Part shown: positions 45,960 through 58,178 of the stretch, one piece after another
Numbering within the stretch: the stretch's first letter is position 1
Layout of the letters: every line of letters starts with the position of its first letter
NCBI GenBank assembly: GCA_013368445.1
Contig: JAACJO010000024.1
Span: forward strand, 372,001 to 436,000
Direction of reading: 5' to 3'
Source: Leucocoprinus leucothites
Taxonomy: Eukaryota; Basidiomycota; Agaricomycetes; Agaricales; Agaricaceae
Length of the DNA: 64,000 bases
Notes under the pieces: generated by a model
Told to the model about the DNA's origin: nothing
What the model saw: the letters and a program-made list of their open reading frames with translations, nothing else
The model's database searches: none
Translations under genes and position numbers: made by a program

Positions 45960-48298
45960 TGTAGCATAGTCGATAGGAATCCTATAAGTTACAAAGGTGT
46001 ATATCATTGTAAACCATTGTTGCCTAGTTGCCCAATGGATTGAATACCAATCAGTTTGGCAATTTGACACCTGGAGGTTGTGGCTTGAGGACTCCTGTTG
46101 TTGATTATTCGAAGGGGATGGGAGTGGTAAGCAACTGAAGAGCCCCATGTGTATGTGAGGGGGACTTGATAGTTGATCAGAGAAGAAAGGCATGGGAACC
46201 TGGTAGACCAAGAATAACCTTCAGTTGGCATTGGACTTTGAAACCAGACCATACCGCATCCAAGAAAAGCAAGCTCTCATCTGAGTGGGTTGGAGCTTGA
46301 TATTGCACTCACTCAACTCCAAAAGCTTGTTCTTCCATTATTGTTGAGGAGGTTCCAGAGTCTGACCCCACGCCAGCTGATACATTCACCAATCAGCTCG
46401 ACAGCATGATTGCCACACTCATGAGTTAACAACCCACTGGTATAGCTATTATTCTCTTATTACCTCATTTGCAGTATCTCATTTGTCTTAGTCACCCCTA
46501 TCCTCAGTTACTGGTGAGAAAGCTTTGGAAAGGTTCAATATTGTCTGAAAGGGCCTGCTCTACCCTATCCAGAGGGCAGACTTTGTGAGGCAATTATCAG
46601 CTCTCAGATTATTGGCTCTGATAAACTGTGGTCAAAAGATACCATGTATAGGCATTTCTCCTCCCTCGTCAGCTCCTTCGTGTCAAAAGTTTGTTTTTGC
46701 TCCCTCATGTCCAGTAATGTTCTATTATTAATAGCAGCTACATAATAAAACCTCTTCCCAGATGGTCATTGACACCTTCAGATCAACTGCCATGGTTCCA
46801 CCTCAGAAGGTGACTATGATGCTGGAGAATCAGGTTCATGTTATCCACCTGAGGCTGTCGCAGATGGAAACAATTTCAGGTATAATTGACTTCACAGCCA
46901 TCATCATGGAATCGTCTATCACAGGTTCATGTTTGTCTTGTTCTTGTACCTCTGTGTCATGTGACAGAGTGCGCAGAGGACTATATTCACATCCCCCAAC
47001 AGTAAAACGGAAGTGGAAGACCAAGTGAAGCGAGTCCTACCTCAGGGAATATGCCTTATTGAAGAAACCTCCAACGAGTCCGATCCCACCCTCATTGCTG
47101 ACATCCTTTCATCATTGGTGAGTATGCTTACTAGAAATGAAGAAAGGGGCTGACATATATTGTTGTCAGATTCTGGAGTGCTTTATGGAATTCACTATCA
47201 ATCGATGATTTTTCAAGCGGCCTCGAGGAGATGTGTGAATGACCTAATTGACTGCTGGTAGCAATTTCTTTCGAGTTAATGTTCACTGTTTGTCAGATTG
47301 TCAATGGGTTACACAAAGGAAGGAATGTTCCTAACCTTTAGAAGGACCAATGTGTCGTATTCTTCAACATGGAGCCCACCAGCAAAAGCAATATCCCAAT
47401 CGGTGTTCACAATGATCCGAGGAAAGTTATGTTCTTCAAATGTTGTGTGTAGCTTGGGCCATACCTGACCTGTGTTATCTTTTAATACCTTATTTCTTAA
47501 TAGCGTATCTTTTCACAATCCTGAATATCCTTCCATCGAAACCTGGGGCTTTGGACTGTCAGAGCCCAGTTGTGATCTAACTACCGGTTTGGTAAATATA
47601 TTTTGCATACCTGTCTGGGGCACACTGAGAGCCTCTGACAATTTCAAGATGTTGAAGTTTTTGGGATTGCGTCGGACTTCAGATGTGGGGGTTTTCACTG
47701 GAGCCTGAGGTATGTACCCCACCTCCCGAGCAACCAGGCCATCCAAGCTAGTTGGAGAAATGATCTGCTAGGAGAAGGATCATACTATCTAATGACTGGG
47801 ATTACCTAAAAGCTACCAGTGCACTTTACATATTTATCTCTTTTTTATGTTGTCCAATGTCATCCACGTGGAATTAGGGAAATTGTGGTATTATTGAGTG
47901 ATGTTAATTGTACAGTAGGCTGGAGTAACCAGCTGGTCTGGCTTCACTGTCTGAGTTCGTCTGAATTTCCCAAAGCCCGTCATATACTGCAGCAGCCATT
48001 TAAACCGAGTCAAGTCCAAGTGTTTGTCTCTGGCTTTCCCTCACTTTCCGTAATTGCTACTAATAAGCACCTCTCCGAGGTCAAATACTACATCTTCTCT
48101 TGACAGACCACTATTTTGGAGGCATTTCGGATGCACATCGCACTGTCATTCGCTGTTTCTGACTCTTGATCACCAGATACGGTATCATTAAAAGAAGTAT
48201 CCTAAAATAAGCAACCTCCGGACTATTGGCGTAAAGCACAAAGAGCACCACTCCTGGTTAAGAAAGTAGTGGGAATAACCACTAGAAAGTATCGAAAA
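45960..48298. other. CpG-poor island DNA between Tc1 element 2 and copy D
   Basis: About 2.3 kb with no gene I can support. Two coding-like plus-strand snippets, SSIIVEEVPESDPTPADTF (near 46350) and CLIEETSNESDPTLIADILS (near 47060), look like diverged versions of each other. Broken frames near 46760-47030 and 47470-47750 could be remnants of the same unknown gene. The last 170 bases are the 3' flank shared with copy C. Confidence 0.4.
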
Positions 48299-50098
48299 TT
48301 AAACATGTGGAAGAAAACTGAGCCATTCAACATCACGATACACATCTTCAGGGAGGCGAGAAATTGAAGAGAAAGCAATGAAAATCAATATGCATCGCGC
48401 GACAGCATAGACAAGAACAGTGGCCAGAACTAATCCACGAGAAATGTGAGCCGCTCTACCTGTCTGGGTACTTGGCCAAACTAAACCAAAGTTCACAACA
48501 AGGAAAAGCATGGGCTCCGCAGCTATACAAAATGCGGATGCTCTCCAGAGCACCTGTTCAAGTGGGGTATAAAATGAGATTGACCACCATAGGGTTAAAT
48601 GGAGTCCGCCAAATATAAGAGGGACGTTGAACACCGAAAACAGGAAAACGGGAGTATCCACACTGGGATCGTAACTTTGCTCGGCGTAGAACATCGGCAC
48701 GCGTGTTCTCCCTACCTTAAATGTGGAAGCCGCTTGGCTGCCACTACAAGGTCTCTCACAGTCCACATTTACCAGAGTTTTGTAAATTACGCGAAATGGG
48801 TACGCGGCAACGAGGAAGCAAACATGTGGCAGATTAACAAGAGCAGACCTTGTACGTTTGAAGGGACCCCTGGAATGGAGGGGTATCTCGCTGAGCTTTT
48901 GCCGTATCCAGTGGAAGCTTACTTTATCGAAATTCTCCTCGATGACAGGATAAGCACCTTTGCTAGCGTGATCATCTCCCAGAGCACTCAGCAATGTAGC
49001 TGAGTTCGAGTCAGCACAAGGAGGTGTGATGTAATGGGGAAATGACTGCAGCAAGTTTGAGCTGCAGGAGGGTTCTGAAGCCACCGGAGTAGATGGTGAT
49101 GGCGATTGATTTGAAGGAGTGGAAATTCGATCATGTTGAAAATGATGAAACGTCGTTTGATTGTCTTTGGAAAAAGATGGAGAGGTGGAGAGTGTCTTGA
49201 ACTCCAATTGTATCGGTACCATAACCCCTTGAGGTTTTGCCCACCAAAAAAGATAAACCATGCCATTAAGCAACGCGAATGCAAGCGTGAGCAGTTCGAG
49301 CTCGGCCATGGGAAGTCCCATGATCCACCCCCGGCCAAGACATTGTCCAACAAACCAGGTGGTCTGGACTACAACGACTAATTTGCTAAGGCCGTCGCCT
49401 TTGCTCTTGTCTATGATTTCCTCTTCTGGAATATGCGGCACGTCGATCTCGCCTCGATCTATCGCAGAAATCAAGCGATCAAAGGTGAGAACTTGCACTG
49501 GTTTCCCCTCGTGGTATATCATAAAGCCACCCATCTGGGCAAAAAACCCATGCGCCAGAGTCCAGCCTTTACTGGCCCCATCAGCCGGAGAACCGGTGAA
49601 CCACCGCTTGATTGAAGTTCCCAACGAGAGCTCAGGATCAGCTGGTAGAACCAGTTCTATGAGAAGACAATGACGCTGATTGATTGGAGTAGGCTTACCC
49701 CCGCCGTTAAATCTGTCGTTGAATTCTTTCTTTATCGCCTCCGCAGCCATCCACTGTCTCATTGCAAACATCGCGATGAATTCGGGAGCAATGACGGCAA
49801 GGATTGTAATGGTTATCTTCCTCCTAAAACGCTGATATCCAGATTCATAAGGGCCGGGAAGATTGGGGTGAATGGCTACCCAGGTGCACGCAAAGACTGT
49901 GGCGAGACAGGACCACACAATCTGTGGTGTCGTTCTATAACTGCCAACCTTCAAGCATTCGGGAAGCTCTCTAGCGATGAGGGGCAGAGAAGTCATCTCA
50001 GCGTCTATATCGAGGTTTAATGAGTGTGTCGACCGAATAGCGACTAGAGCACGGCCAGGAGCGAATGAGCACACGAACAGAAGGAAGACCAGGATCAT
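48299..50098 (-). CDS. Fungal multi-pass membrane protein, MGGFM family, copy D (complete)
   Basis: 599 residues read straight through from the ATG at 50096-50098 (MILVFLLFVCSFAPG, signal-like) to TAA at 48299. Family blocks: ELPECLKVGSYRTT, IVWSCLATVFACTWVAIHP, VIAPEFIAMFAMRQWMAAEA, GWTLAHGFFAQMGGFMIYHE, VPHIPEEEI, VVVVQTTWFVGQCLGRGW, FHWIRQKLSE, RTRVPMFYAEQ and PLIFGGLHLTLWW, with several hydrophobic helices after it. A 42-nt segment (49657-49698) has GTAAGC and CTCATAG splice ends where copy A has its intron; its length is a multiple of three, so spliced and unspliced forms both stay in frame (585 or 599 residues). CpG content looks normal, unlike copy C. Function unknown. Confidence 0.85.
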   Translation of the reverse strand: MILVFLLFVCSFAPGRALVAIRSTHSLNLDIDAEMTSLPLIARELPECLKVGSYRTTPQIVWSCLATVFACTWVAIHPNLPGPYESGYQRFRRKITITILAVIAPEFIAMFAMRQWMAAEAIKKEFNDRFNGGGKPTPINQRHCLLIELVLPADPELSLGTSIKRWFTGSPADGASKGWTLAHGFFAQMGGFMIYHEGKPVQVLTFDRLISAIDRGEIDVPHIPEEEIIDKSKGDGLSKLVVVVQTTWFVGQCLGRGWIMGLPMAELELLTLAFALLNGMVYLFWWAKPQGVMVPIQLEFKTLSTSPSFSKDNQTTFHHFQHDRISTPSNQSPSPSTPVASEPSCSSNLLQSFPHYITPPCADSNSATLLSALGDDHASKGAYPVIEENFDKVSFHWIRQKLSEIPLHSRGPFKRTRSALVNLPHVCFLVAAYPFRVIYKTLVNVDCERPCSGSQAASTFKVGRTRVPMFYAEQSYDPSVDTPVFLFSVFNVPLIFGGLHLTLWWSISFYTPLEQVLWRASAFCIAAEPMLFLVVNFGLVWPSTQTGRAAHISRGLVLATVLVYAVARCILIFIAFSSISRLPEDVYRDVEWLSFLPHV

Positions 50099-50362
50099 GA
50101 CTTGTTGAGATAATGTTCAATTGACTGAAGGGTTGTTCATATATAATCTATAGTCCTGTGCTCCGGAACCTTGTTTCAAACAATGTCAGCACAGCGGTGG
50201 GTTGTGAAGTCGCTTGGGAACAAGATCAAGATATACGGAAGTTTCCCGGTTTTGAAATCTAGGTCCTCTTGATACGCCACGCGGAGAAGCACAGGTGTCA
50301 GAAGCATGATTGAACAGGACATGTAACCATTCATATCTTGTGATGATGCGTTGACGCATTGA

Positions 50363-51075
50363 TTGAAAGGATTGAGTTCAAGGCAAGAAAGGGAAGAAGA
50401 GCGTACGAGGAAACGTAAATGCAACGCCTGGGAAAAGTTCTGGGCCAAATATGGCCCACGTCAGATTCGTCATCAGGCCCAGCGATTGGGCTCAAGCATC
50501 CAAGGCCCTTCATCCGCAAATTCGGCTATGTACTCGCAAAACATGAATTACGCGTATGGTTTTCATACTGATCAAGGTGCTGATCCAAACTCTACGGAAG
50601 CTTTCGAGCAGAATCTTCAAATGACTCTGCAACACGTCGCAACACTTCGTGAACATGCGAGGCGGGGTCTTGCTGGAATGTACGTTCCGACTCTTCATTT
50701 TTAGGTTATCTTATTGATCTATTCCAGCCAGTACGCATATCATGTTGGTAGAAACCCCTCGCAAACACAACGTACGTTTGCTTCATCTACTATCCTCCTG
50801 ACTCTTCAGTTCAATGAATCCAAACAGTCGACATCGCAGCGGCAAAGCAGACGTTAGCTGCTATCATTGATCTTATGCAGAAGAGTGGTGTAGGAGCATT
50901 ACCACTTCTTGAAGCAGATGCTAGTGGGCATACGGAAGTTCCTACGGAGGCGCAGCTCATGGAGAAAGCGACAAAGGGCGTTCAAGCAAACTTTGAGAAG
51001 CTGAAGAGGGCACAAGAGAGTGCTGCTGTCGTTGCCAACCTACTTGGAACCGAGCACCGCCCGCAGAAGCCATGA
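50363..51075 (+). CDS. Hypothetical soluble helical protein, divergent from copy D (5' end unresolved)
   Basis: Three exons join cleanly: about 50363-50679, 50728-50771 and 50828-51075, total about 200 residues. The N-terminus is basic (REEERTRKRKCNAWEKFW), the middle reads AFEQNLQMTLQHVATLREHA and the C-terminus is helical (ATKGVQANFEKLKRAQESAA), ending EHRPQKP. No membrane segment or signal. The frame opens at TTG (50363) after an in-frame TGA, with no ATG in this exon before MYSQNM, so either translation starts there or a short upstream exon exists. It lies head to head with copy D, sharing about 260 bp of promoter space. I do not recognise a domain. Confidence 0.6.
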
Positions 51076-52664
51076 GAGGAAGGGGGAATCCCTCCTCATG
51101 TGAGTATTACTATGCCACTAAGACAGCATGTGTCTTATGTCACCCTTGGACACCCACAGAGAATTTTACATTACAGCCTCTAATTCACATCGCTTCCAAA
51201 CACCGACTCACGAGAAGCTGGATAGCAACGGCTCGCACATGCCTCGTCACTAATCATCACCCCATCTTATATCATATCACATACAGAACTTTCGCGATCT
51301 CCGTCATCCGCCTCTCCGGCTTCCTGCAGCTCTGCTTCAAAGGCGGCTCGGGAGGTAGGAAATCGCTGGCTATCCTCGATAACGAGCCTACATTTCCGGG
51401 ACACTGTTCTCTGACAGGCTCTAACAAATGGACGCAACCGCTGCAATGAAAGGTGCCTAATGATAGCGATGGAGCTTCGTTCCAGATTTTGAAGAAGTGT
51501 GAAGAGATCCATGTATTGTCTTTCACGCCCTTCGACAGCCTCATTTGACGAATGGAGCGGACCACTCTTAGGACCGTCCCCCTGTAGCTACGATCCCGTT
51601 GCACCTACTTAGGCCTTCTGGCTCGGCCCGCATACTAGCACCAGTTTGCGTGTTGCGGTATATAAATATAGAATCCTCCCTCTTTCTTCTTGATCATCAA
51701 GATTTCTCGGCTTGTCAGCGGTCAGCAATAATACTTGGGTGGCTTTATTAGCTCGGCCTAACCGGGACTCTTCTGAAACTTGATTCTCCATCATCTCTAT
51801 GCCTTCTAATTTAATCTCCATCCATTCTCCTCTCATCCTCTAGTAGGTCGCTATCACGCAAACCTCATCATCTAGGCCACTTAGTCGACCAGTCGAAACT
51901 GAGTATCGTGCTCCCACTTCTCATTTGTCGAAAGGACTTGATAAGTTTAGTACAAGGTCCCGCCGCCTTAATGTTCTCCGCATCTTATGAGAGACGGAAA
52001 ACCTGAAGTTGATTGATAAACCACCCCTACCAGTTTATGGCTCCTCGGGCCAGCCGCTGTACCGGGACATGAGTCACTTTCACTTGACTCTACAGTTACT
52101 GATGAATGACTTGTCCATTGCTCTCCGTCGCCAGTGGGGACGCAAGTTAATTCAGGATGCTTGTTGGTCGAGATCGGGGTACAGGGAGTTCGCAACGTTC
52201 GCTGTTTATTCCTGGTGGACTCGGAGGACCACTAGCCACATAGCCGACTATCACGGTCGGTTATGCTTGTAGTGATGTCTCGTCCGGGAGGTCGTCTCTT
52301 GGGAAAAGAACTTAGTTTAAATTTGCACCTGTAGTAGTACCAAACCAAAGCTTTGGCGCTGGGACATTTGCCAAAATAGGAGATCCTTGGGGTAGGTTGC
52401 TGGGAGCTTTAGTAAAGAGGGGTTTCATAGTGATGATAAGGTGACTCATATGAATCGTCCCGCATGTTCCGACGTTCACGTAGGTAATGATTTTGGCTTA
52501 TTAAAATACTCGATGATTATCTTCATTTCTACGTCTGAGTATCGAAAATTATTTTTAAGGAATATTAATGCAAAAGCACAATTATATGGACAAACAATGT
52601 AATTATTAATAAGTTGTTAATCGTTCTCGTGTTCCACGATGAAATATGACATTACGTGCTCGCT
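51076..52664. other. Spacer between the hypothetical gene and the prenyltransferase
   Basis: About 1.6 kb. Open frames such as 51272-51604 (minus) and 52009-52272 (plus) carry no motif, do not join to neighbours by splice sites that I can see, and are not accepted. The last 350 bases are AT-rich. Confidence 0.5.
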
Positions 52665-54180
52665 CTAAACATTCCGTTCAGGAGCAAAAACCTCGGGGCT
52701 CATATACATGGACAGCTGTGGACCACCTCTACGCACACAACAACCAACGTATGTGTGGACCCCTGTTCGGCTGGACAGGTTTCTATGACGACTGCGAGAG
52801 TTTCTGAGTATCATAACAAGACAGATCAAGAAGCAGAGACCCACAAAATGTTATGTAAATCATGCAAATAGCGTTTCGAGAAATCATCGTTGTATGGAGC
52901 ATAGAACTTGGAAATTGCGTTCGCGATAAAAGTGTCGCTTTCGCAGTATTGACGAACCGGGAAATAAACCTTCGGCCACATGCGATTCGACCCCAATTTC
53001 ATCTCGAAATAAATTAAAAATCCGTGGGCGAGTTTTCTCGGACGCGAAGGTGTAATGTGCTCGAAGCGTCCGAGTCCAGGGAAGAAATGACCCCACAGTT
53101 CTTCGATTAAGTCGGTTATTTCTTTGATTAGCGGGTCATTATCAAGTGCACCACCCAAACGAACAATATGGATGACTTCATCCAGTGAAGTAACGTCGCA
53201 TCGAAAATAAACCTTTATTCGGTTTTGTGTAGATGGCATGCAGTCGATAGCAACCATGTCCGGCACAGGGCGTTCATTCTTGGGAATGGTGCTCATGAAC
53301 GAGAGGACCCGTGACCAAGGATCCGTGAGCCCGATACGAGATATGCACTCAGTGACAAGGTCTTCTTGTGAAACTTCGGTTTTGGTTGCTCTAAAATGAG
53401 GAAGAAAGTACAATTTTCCAACCATCGAATCCTGAGAAAAGTCTCCTCCTATTATTCAGGTGAGTGTATAGCGACACTAGCCATCAAAATAAACACACCG
53501 AGGAAAAAATGGGAGGGGTATTGTATTCTTTCATCAACTTCCGAGTCGTCAATTATCAGCGTCTCCCGACAGATATCAGCCCACTCGAGAGACCATGTTC
53601 TTGTGCGATGCCAGGAACACAAGTTATGGAGGGCCGACATCCAGACCCTAGATGGGCTGGGCGTTCCATTGAGACAGTTCAGAGGTTCCATGGCGAAGCG
53701 GATGGACATTTTCCCATCTGCCTCGACGGCCCAGATGAGCTCCACGGGGGTGTGATCGTCTGAGAAGAACGTGGATGGTCTCATACCCTGCTCCTTGAAC
53801 TCTTGGGGAGTAGGCCCAAGGAGTGGGGCGATTTGATGGTTGAAGTAATCCATGAAGTCGTGACATGCCGCTGTGGGTAGGGACACGCGCTCAAAAAGGT
53901 ACTGAAGTCCGCGACCGATTTCCTGGTTCCAAAAGGCAGATCGCGGCGGGGACTCGCTCTCGTACTATATTTCGAGAAGCATTCAATCGCAAAAAGAGAC
54001 TACAGTAGAAATCCAGTTGCTTACGACGAGTGTGTTGTTTGAAGTGCAGTGGGCAGGGGATCGACCGAATGTTGGGATATCAGAGCCCTTGGCTCCATCC
54101 CCCGTTGAAGCTTTTGAAAGGCACTCTGAGTGTAGAGTCATTCTGAGTGGGGGAAATAACGATGTCAGTGGAATACTCAT
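52665..54180 (-). CDS. DMATS-type aromatic (indole) prenyltransferase
   Basis: Transfers a prenyl group from a diphosphate such as DMAPP to an aromatic substrate, usually an indole, without the Mg-binding DDxxD motif. Four exons, 54180-54025, 53964-53497, 53431-52845 and 52803-52665, give exactly 450 codons. Family landmarks are in order: FWNQEIGRGLQYLF, TFFSDDHTPVELIW (Glu near residue 127 matches the catalytic glutamate), VAIDC...RIKVYFR (Arg/Lys near 279-281), GGALD, LIYFEM, KVYFPVRQY (near 362-369, diphosphate shield) and a terminal TGVHTYVG...SMYMSPEVFAPE. The 449-residue length is normal for the family. Introns are 60, 65 and 41 nt. A second ATG (MTLHSECL) is an alternative start. No P450, NRPS or other cluster genes are visible nearby, so the substrate is unknown. 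Confidence 0.9.
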
Positions 54181-55900
54181 AATTCATGTAGCACTGGTTT
54201 ATATGTACTGTATGGCGATATGGACATGTTTGTCGGTCTGCATGAATACCTTAGCACCGATGTCAATTACTGCATGCTGATTATGGAGCCAGGACCCATA
54301 TATTGGAACGGAACGACGGCTATCCGAGGATCTGGAATACTCTTCCATCTATTTCCTCTGTGTTTGTAGCTATTTCTTATTCAGAGATCTGTCGGACCAT
54401 CCCCAATATCGGTCTTTCTGGAGGCCGGAAAACATGAGAAGGCCGTAACCTACTGTTGAATATTTGCGCAGATCTCTTAACTCGATTTCGGCAGGAGTAA
54501 GAACATCATTCCATTGGCGCCAAAATCGCGGTTAAATTTCCCTTTAGTAACGGAACAAAGTTTCCACAGCTCTAATCCAGATCTCCAGAAGATATTCAGA
54601 AAATAGCTATACAACATCAGAGCCAGCATTTGATGTAATAGACTCGAGTCAGGCAGCATGAGATGTGAGATAGGGTAGAGATGGATCTACCATTTGTAAA
54701 CGACCTACGGTTTCCCTCCAGCTCAACTTGACTTTTTAGGTTACATATAGCTACATATGTTTGATATACTTGGTAACCCGAGCGAGTCTCACCTCTAACT
54801 AAACCTATGCTACCTCACGCTTCTAGAGGCATCGTACTAGATGACACCTGTTTTCCATGGTACACGGTTCAGGTGGTAGAAAGTAACATCGATCTGATGT
54901 CGGGAATGCAAATGCTTGCCGGCTCTGGAGGTTCTCTATTTCTTCGGTAGTACTTCTATGGTCTACATTTCAGGTAGTAACTACACCCGCCGTATATTTC
55001 CCCCGCTTCTTATTGTTGTCTTCGTATATCTAAGTTATATATTGACTATAAGGTAAACAACTGAATTACCGCAGCTTTGCCTGGATAATACGACCCGCTG
55101 TTCCGGCCCCTCAGCTCTCACGTTGTAGCCGGGCGGAGCCTATTTTTCAAGCTATTATTCGTGCTAATGTCCCTCTTGGTAAGTATTGGACTTCTATTGC
55201 GTCTTCGGGTACTTTACACAGGTTCGAAGCCAAGAGGCTCAACCTGATTAATTTGCTAGCGGATCTTCACTATCCTCTCTAGACCCCGATCAATCCCGCG
55301 GGAAGTGGGACGACATCTAATTCGTTTTATTGAAGTAGCGGGAAGAATGTTGGAGCAAAGACTTGTTATGCGCATTTCGGGTAACTTTGGCAGGTACGAT
55401 TTGATCAGACAGACGCGGGTCATCGGACATGATGCCAGGCGCAATGACAGCCTGAATAGATCATAGAGAAGATAGTAAGCGTCATTCATCAGTTGTCTGA
55501 AGGCGGCTTGTCACTATATAAATAAGGAGGTGGAATGAAATGAAACCTCATTCCATAGTTGACTAGTACGTTGCCTAATTTAAAGGAAATATCTCAGCAT
55601 CACATGCAGGCTGCCTTAAATTATTTGTTGTGTTTTTAGGTGGACATTATGCCTAGCCTATCCACTGAATCTGGAAACCATTTTAATTGATCTAAAAAGA
55701 AGAATGCATCTACGCTTCTTCAATTCGCCATACTACATCCCAATTTCTTCCACCGTTGACGGAATGGCTTCATCAACTCGACCATAGCTGCCTCAACACT
55801 GCCTTGATAATCAGCTGTACCCTGGACTCACGTAGTGTCAATGTCGATACCGAATTGAGAATCAATGCCAAAGGCCTCATGTAGATAGCTAATCGGCAGG
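54181..55900. other. Spacer downstream of 54.2 kb
   Basis: About 1.7 kb including the prenyltransferase promoter. Short frames only, for example 55256-55489 (minus), with no motif. No repeat or RNA gene recognised. Confidence 0.5.
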
Positions 55901-56957
55901 AGAGGAAGCCGCTTAAAGTGACGTCACTAAATGAGTGCGAAGGGAACGACCGTGAGAGTCGCGACCCGGTTATGGCCCAAGAATGTTTGTCGTATGATCA
56001 CCATGCGTCAGCGCTCACTTACGTCGAAGACTATGTTACGACTCGTGGTCAATTTCAGCCAAAGCAACTCAAGAAGATCATTGCTATTGACGGTATGCGA
56101 ATGGTCACTAGTAGTATCGTGCATTTACTGAATGGTGAGAAAGTCTCTGAAGACGAATCGACTGTTCTCAATTGGCCTGCTAAATTGCCACGAAACTCTT
56201 CAGAATTGATAAGGGTTGCTACACCACGAGTCCTGCAATCAGCGGAAAAGAGACCCTTGCGTCTTCAACATCTACAGAATCCTCCGGTGGCCGCTGGTTA
56301 AAATGATTCAATCCTCAGCGAGCTCTCTGAGCGTGCATAAACATCTTCCAAACTGGAGCGATCATCTTAACTGTGCATCTATGTTCTCATATCTAATTGA
56401 TATATACATTATACAATCAGACGGGAACGCTTTCACCGGTAGAGCTGCAATATTTCATTTTCAGAAGGTGAGTTTCAGTTTACTTCCAGCATTTCTCCTA
56501 CTGATTTTTATTTTGCAGGACTTTGCGTTTGTCGGTGTGCGTTTGGCGATGTCCCTCTCAATTCCGAAATTGCCCGCTGCCGACATGCGATTGCCGCTCT
56601 CCTGGTGGCTATGATAAAATACGTTCAGTCTGTTCCAAAGGACGTGGATATGAACTAGAACGCAAAAGGATATTCCACTTAGCGGGACAGATGGATTCTA
56701 TTATATCAGTCTATCTGCGAACAATCGAGCGGGGGAAGGCTCCTCAAACTGGCTACATTGTCTACCGTGGCGTAAAATGGGGTCAACTCTGGTTCCCAAT
56801 GCAGAAGTCGGCCGAGGCACTTGGTAATTTTATCGATGCAGCTGGTTATGGTGGTCTGGTGGATCCCGGTGATGGATCCAAATATATCATGGTATCAGTG
56901 GAAGAGAGCGCCTGGAATCTTGTCTATGATCTCACTTGCCTAAGAAAGCCCCAATGA
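55900..56957 (+). other. Coding-like region, gene structure unresolved (possible decayed gene)
   Basis: Three plus-strand segments have protein-like composition: 55918-56301 (ALTYVEDYVTTRG, LKKIIAIDGMRMVTSSIVHL), 56410-56614 joined across a GTGAGT...TTTGCAG intron (GRAAIFHFQKDFAFVGV) and 56690-56957 (ISVYLRTIERGKAPQTGYIV, YGGLVDPGDGSKYIMVSVEE). They are in different frames, and I could not build one model joining them. Either a multi-exon gene with introns I mis-place or a frameshifted pseudogene. No domain recognised. Confidence 0.3.
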
Positions 56958-58178
56958 CAGTAATGGCTTGTCGAAGCCCATTGTCTTTTGTACCCAGTTT
57001 CCATCTACCGCGGTTGTCGCAAATTTTCAGTGTGGTATACTTACTTAGTAAGTTCTTTAAAGACTTCCTGGTCTACTGTATTTCAAAGACTTGCTTGTAG
57101 AACTCCGACGATTTCTTCGTTAGGACAAGCAAAGGTAACTGAGGCTTCGGGCCGGTGCCGGATTATGCCGAGGCTGGTCCAAGCTCGTAACTGTAGTCTG
57201 CCAATTCACCCCGCTATGCTCTGGCACGTCTCTCCCCGCTGTCCGTCAATCGTCTATGGTCTCGCTCACTCCCAATGCGCTGCATTACCCTTGTCAAATC
57301 TTACGCGATCTGCGGAAGTATTTTTCTTCGGGACGCACAATCCGCTATGAATGCACAAACGCGCATTCATTAGGGAGGTGTTTATGCCGATACATGACGT
57401 AGGATAATGGTATGTCCTGAATAGGCTCGGGACTGTCATGCTAACGAGTGTGGAGACATGCATGCTCACTCGAGCCTATTGCAGTGAACTTGTAGTCGCC
57501 GTGTATGTTTCCATAATCTTGCCTTTCGGTTAAATTCTAAAAACAAATTGCAGTACGTGTGGCTTGGCTGTTGATTGTGCACTGCCATGAACACATACAC
57601 CTGTCAATGAAGGCTCGTTACCACAAACTTACCCTTGACGAACGCCGACACTTATCAATTCCAGGGAGAACACGAGGGAAGTTGGGTTCGACTTTTAGGG
57701 GATCTACCCAAATAGTTGAATCGATCCTTCACGATGCCCCTTATCATCCCCGTTGCAAAGTTCCTCCCGCGCCTTTCACTTGAATTCGAGTCCATCATTT
57801 ACTGGACCTCTGTGCCGACTCTGTTTATTGTCGATCATTGCTGTTCGTTGATGATCATCGCCTTTAATGCACGTTGTTTATCAGCATCGGGCTCATTTTC
57901 AAATAGCCATCAACTGCCGCTTACCTTCGTGCATTGATCGGTCGCATAACCCTGACTCTGCCGACTCCCTTCCCCTAAAAAAGTGGCTAGACTCCTTGGC
58001 CTAATTTTTTGGAGATGTTTGTCAGCATCAACAACGCAACGGATGGGTTGTGACATGCATATCTCTTAAATACCTTCGTGGTTGAATGGTTTATTCTATT
58101 CGTTCCACCATCCACTCATTGTGAATCTCTCCATCCCGCCCGTTTATTGTCTTGCGTTGATCTCTGTTTTCACTTCGG
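56958..58178. other. Spacer upstream of the zinc-finger gene
   Basis: About 1.2 kb with no supported gene. The final 150 bases, rich in CATTC/CCATCC and CT tracts, are probably the promoter and leader of the next gene. Confidence 0.5.

Noticed and set aside
50363..50365. TTG at 50363 as the start of the hypothetical gene
   Set aside because: TTG is not a usual nuclear start in fungi and an in-frame TGA precedes it; a missing upstream exon or internal ATG is more likely.
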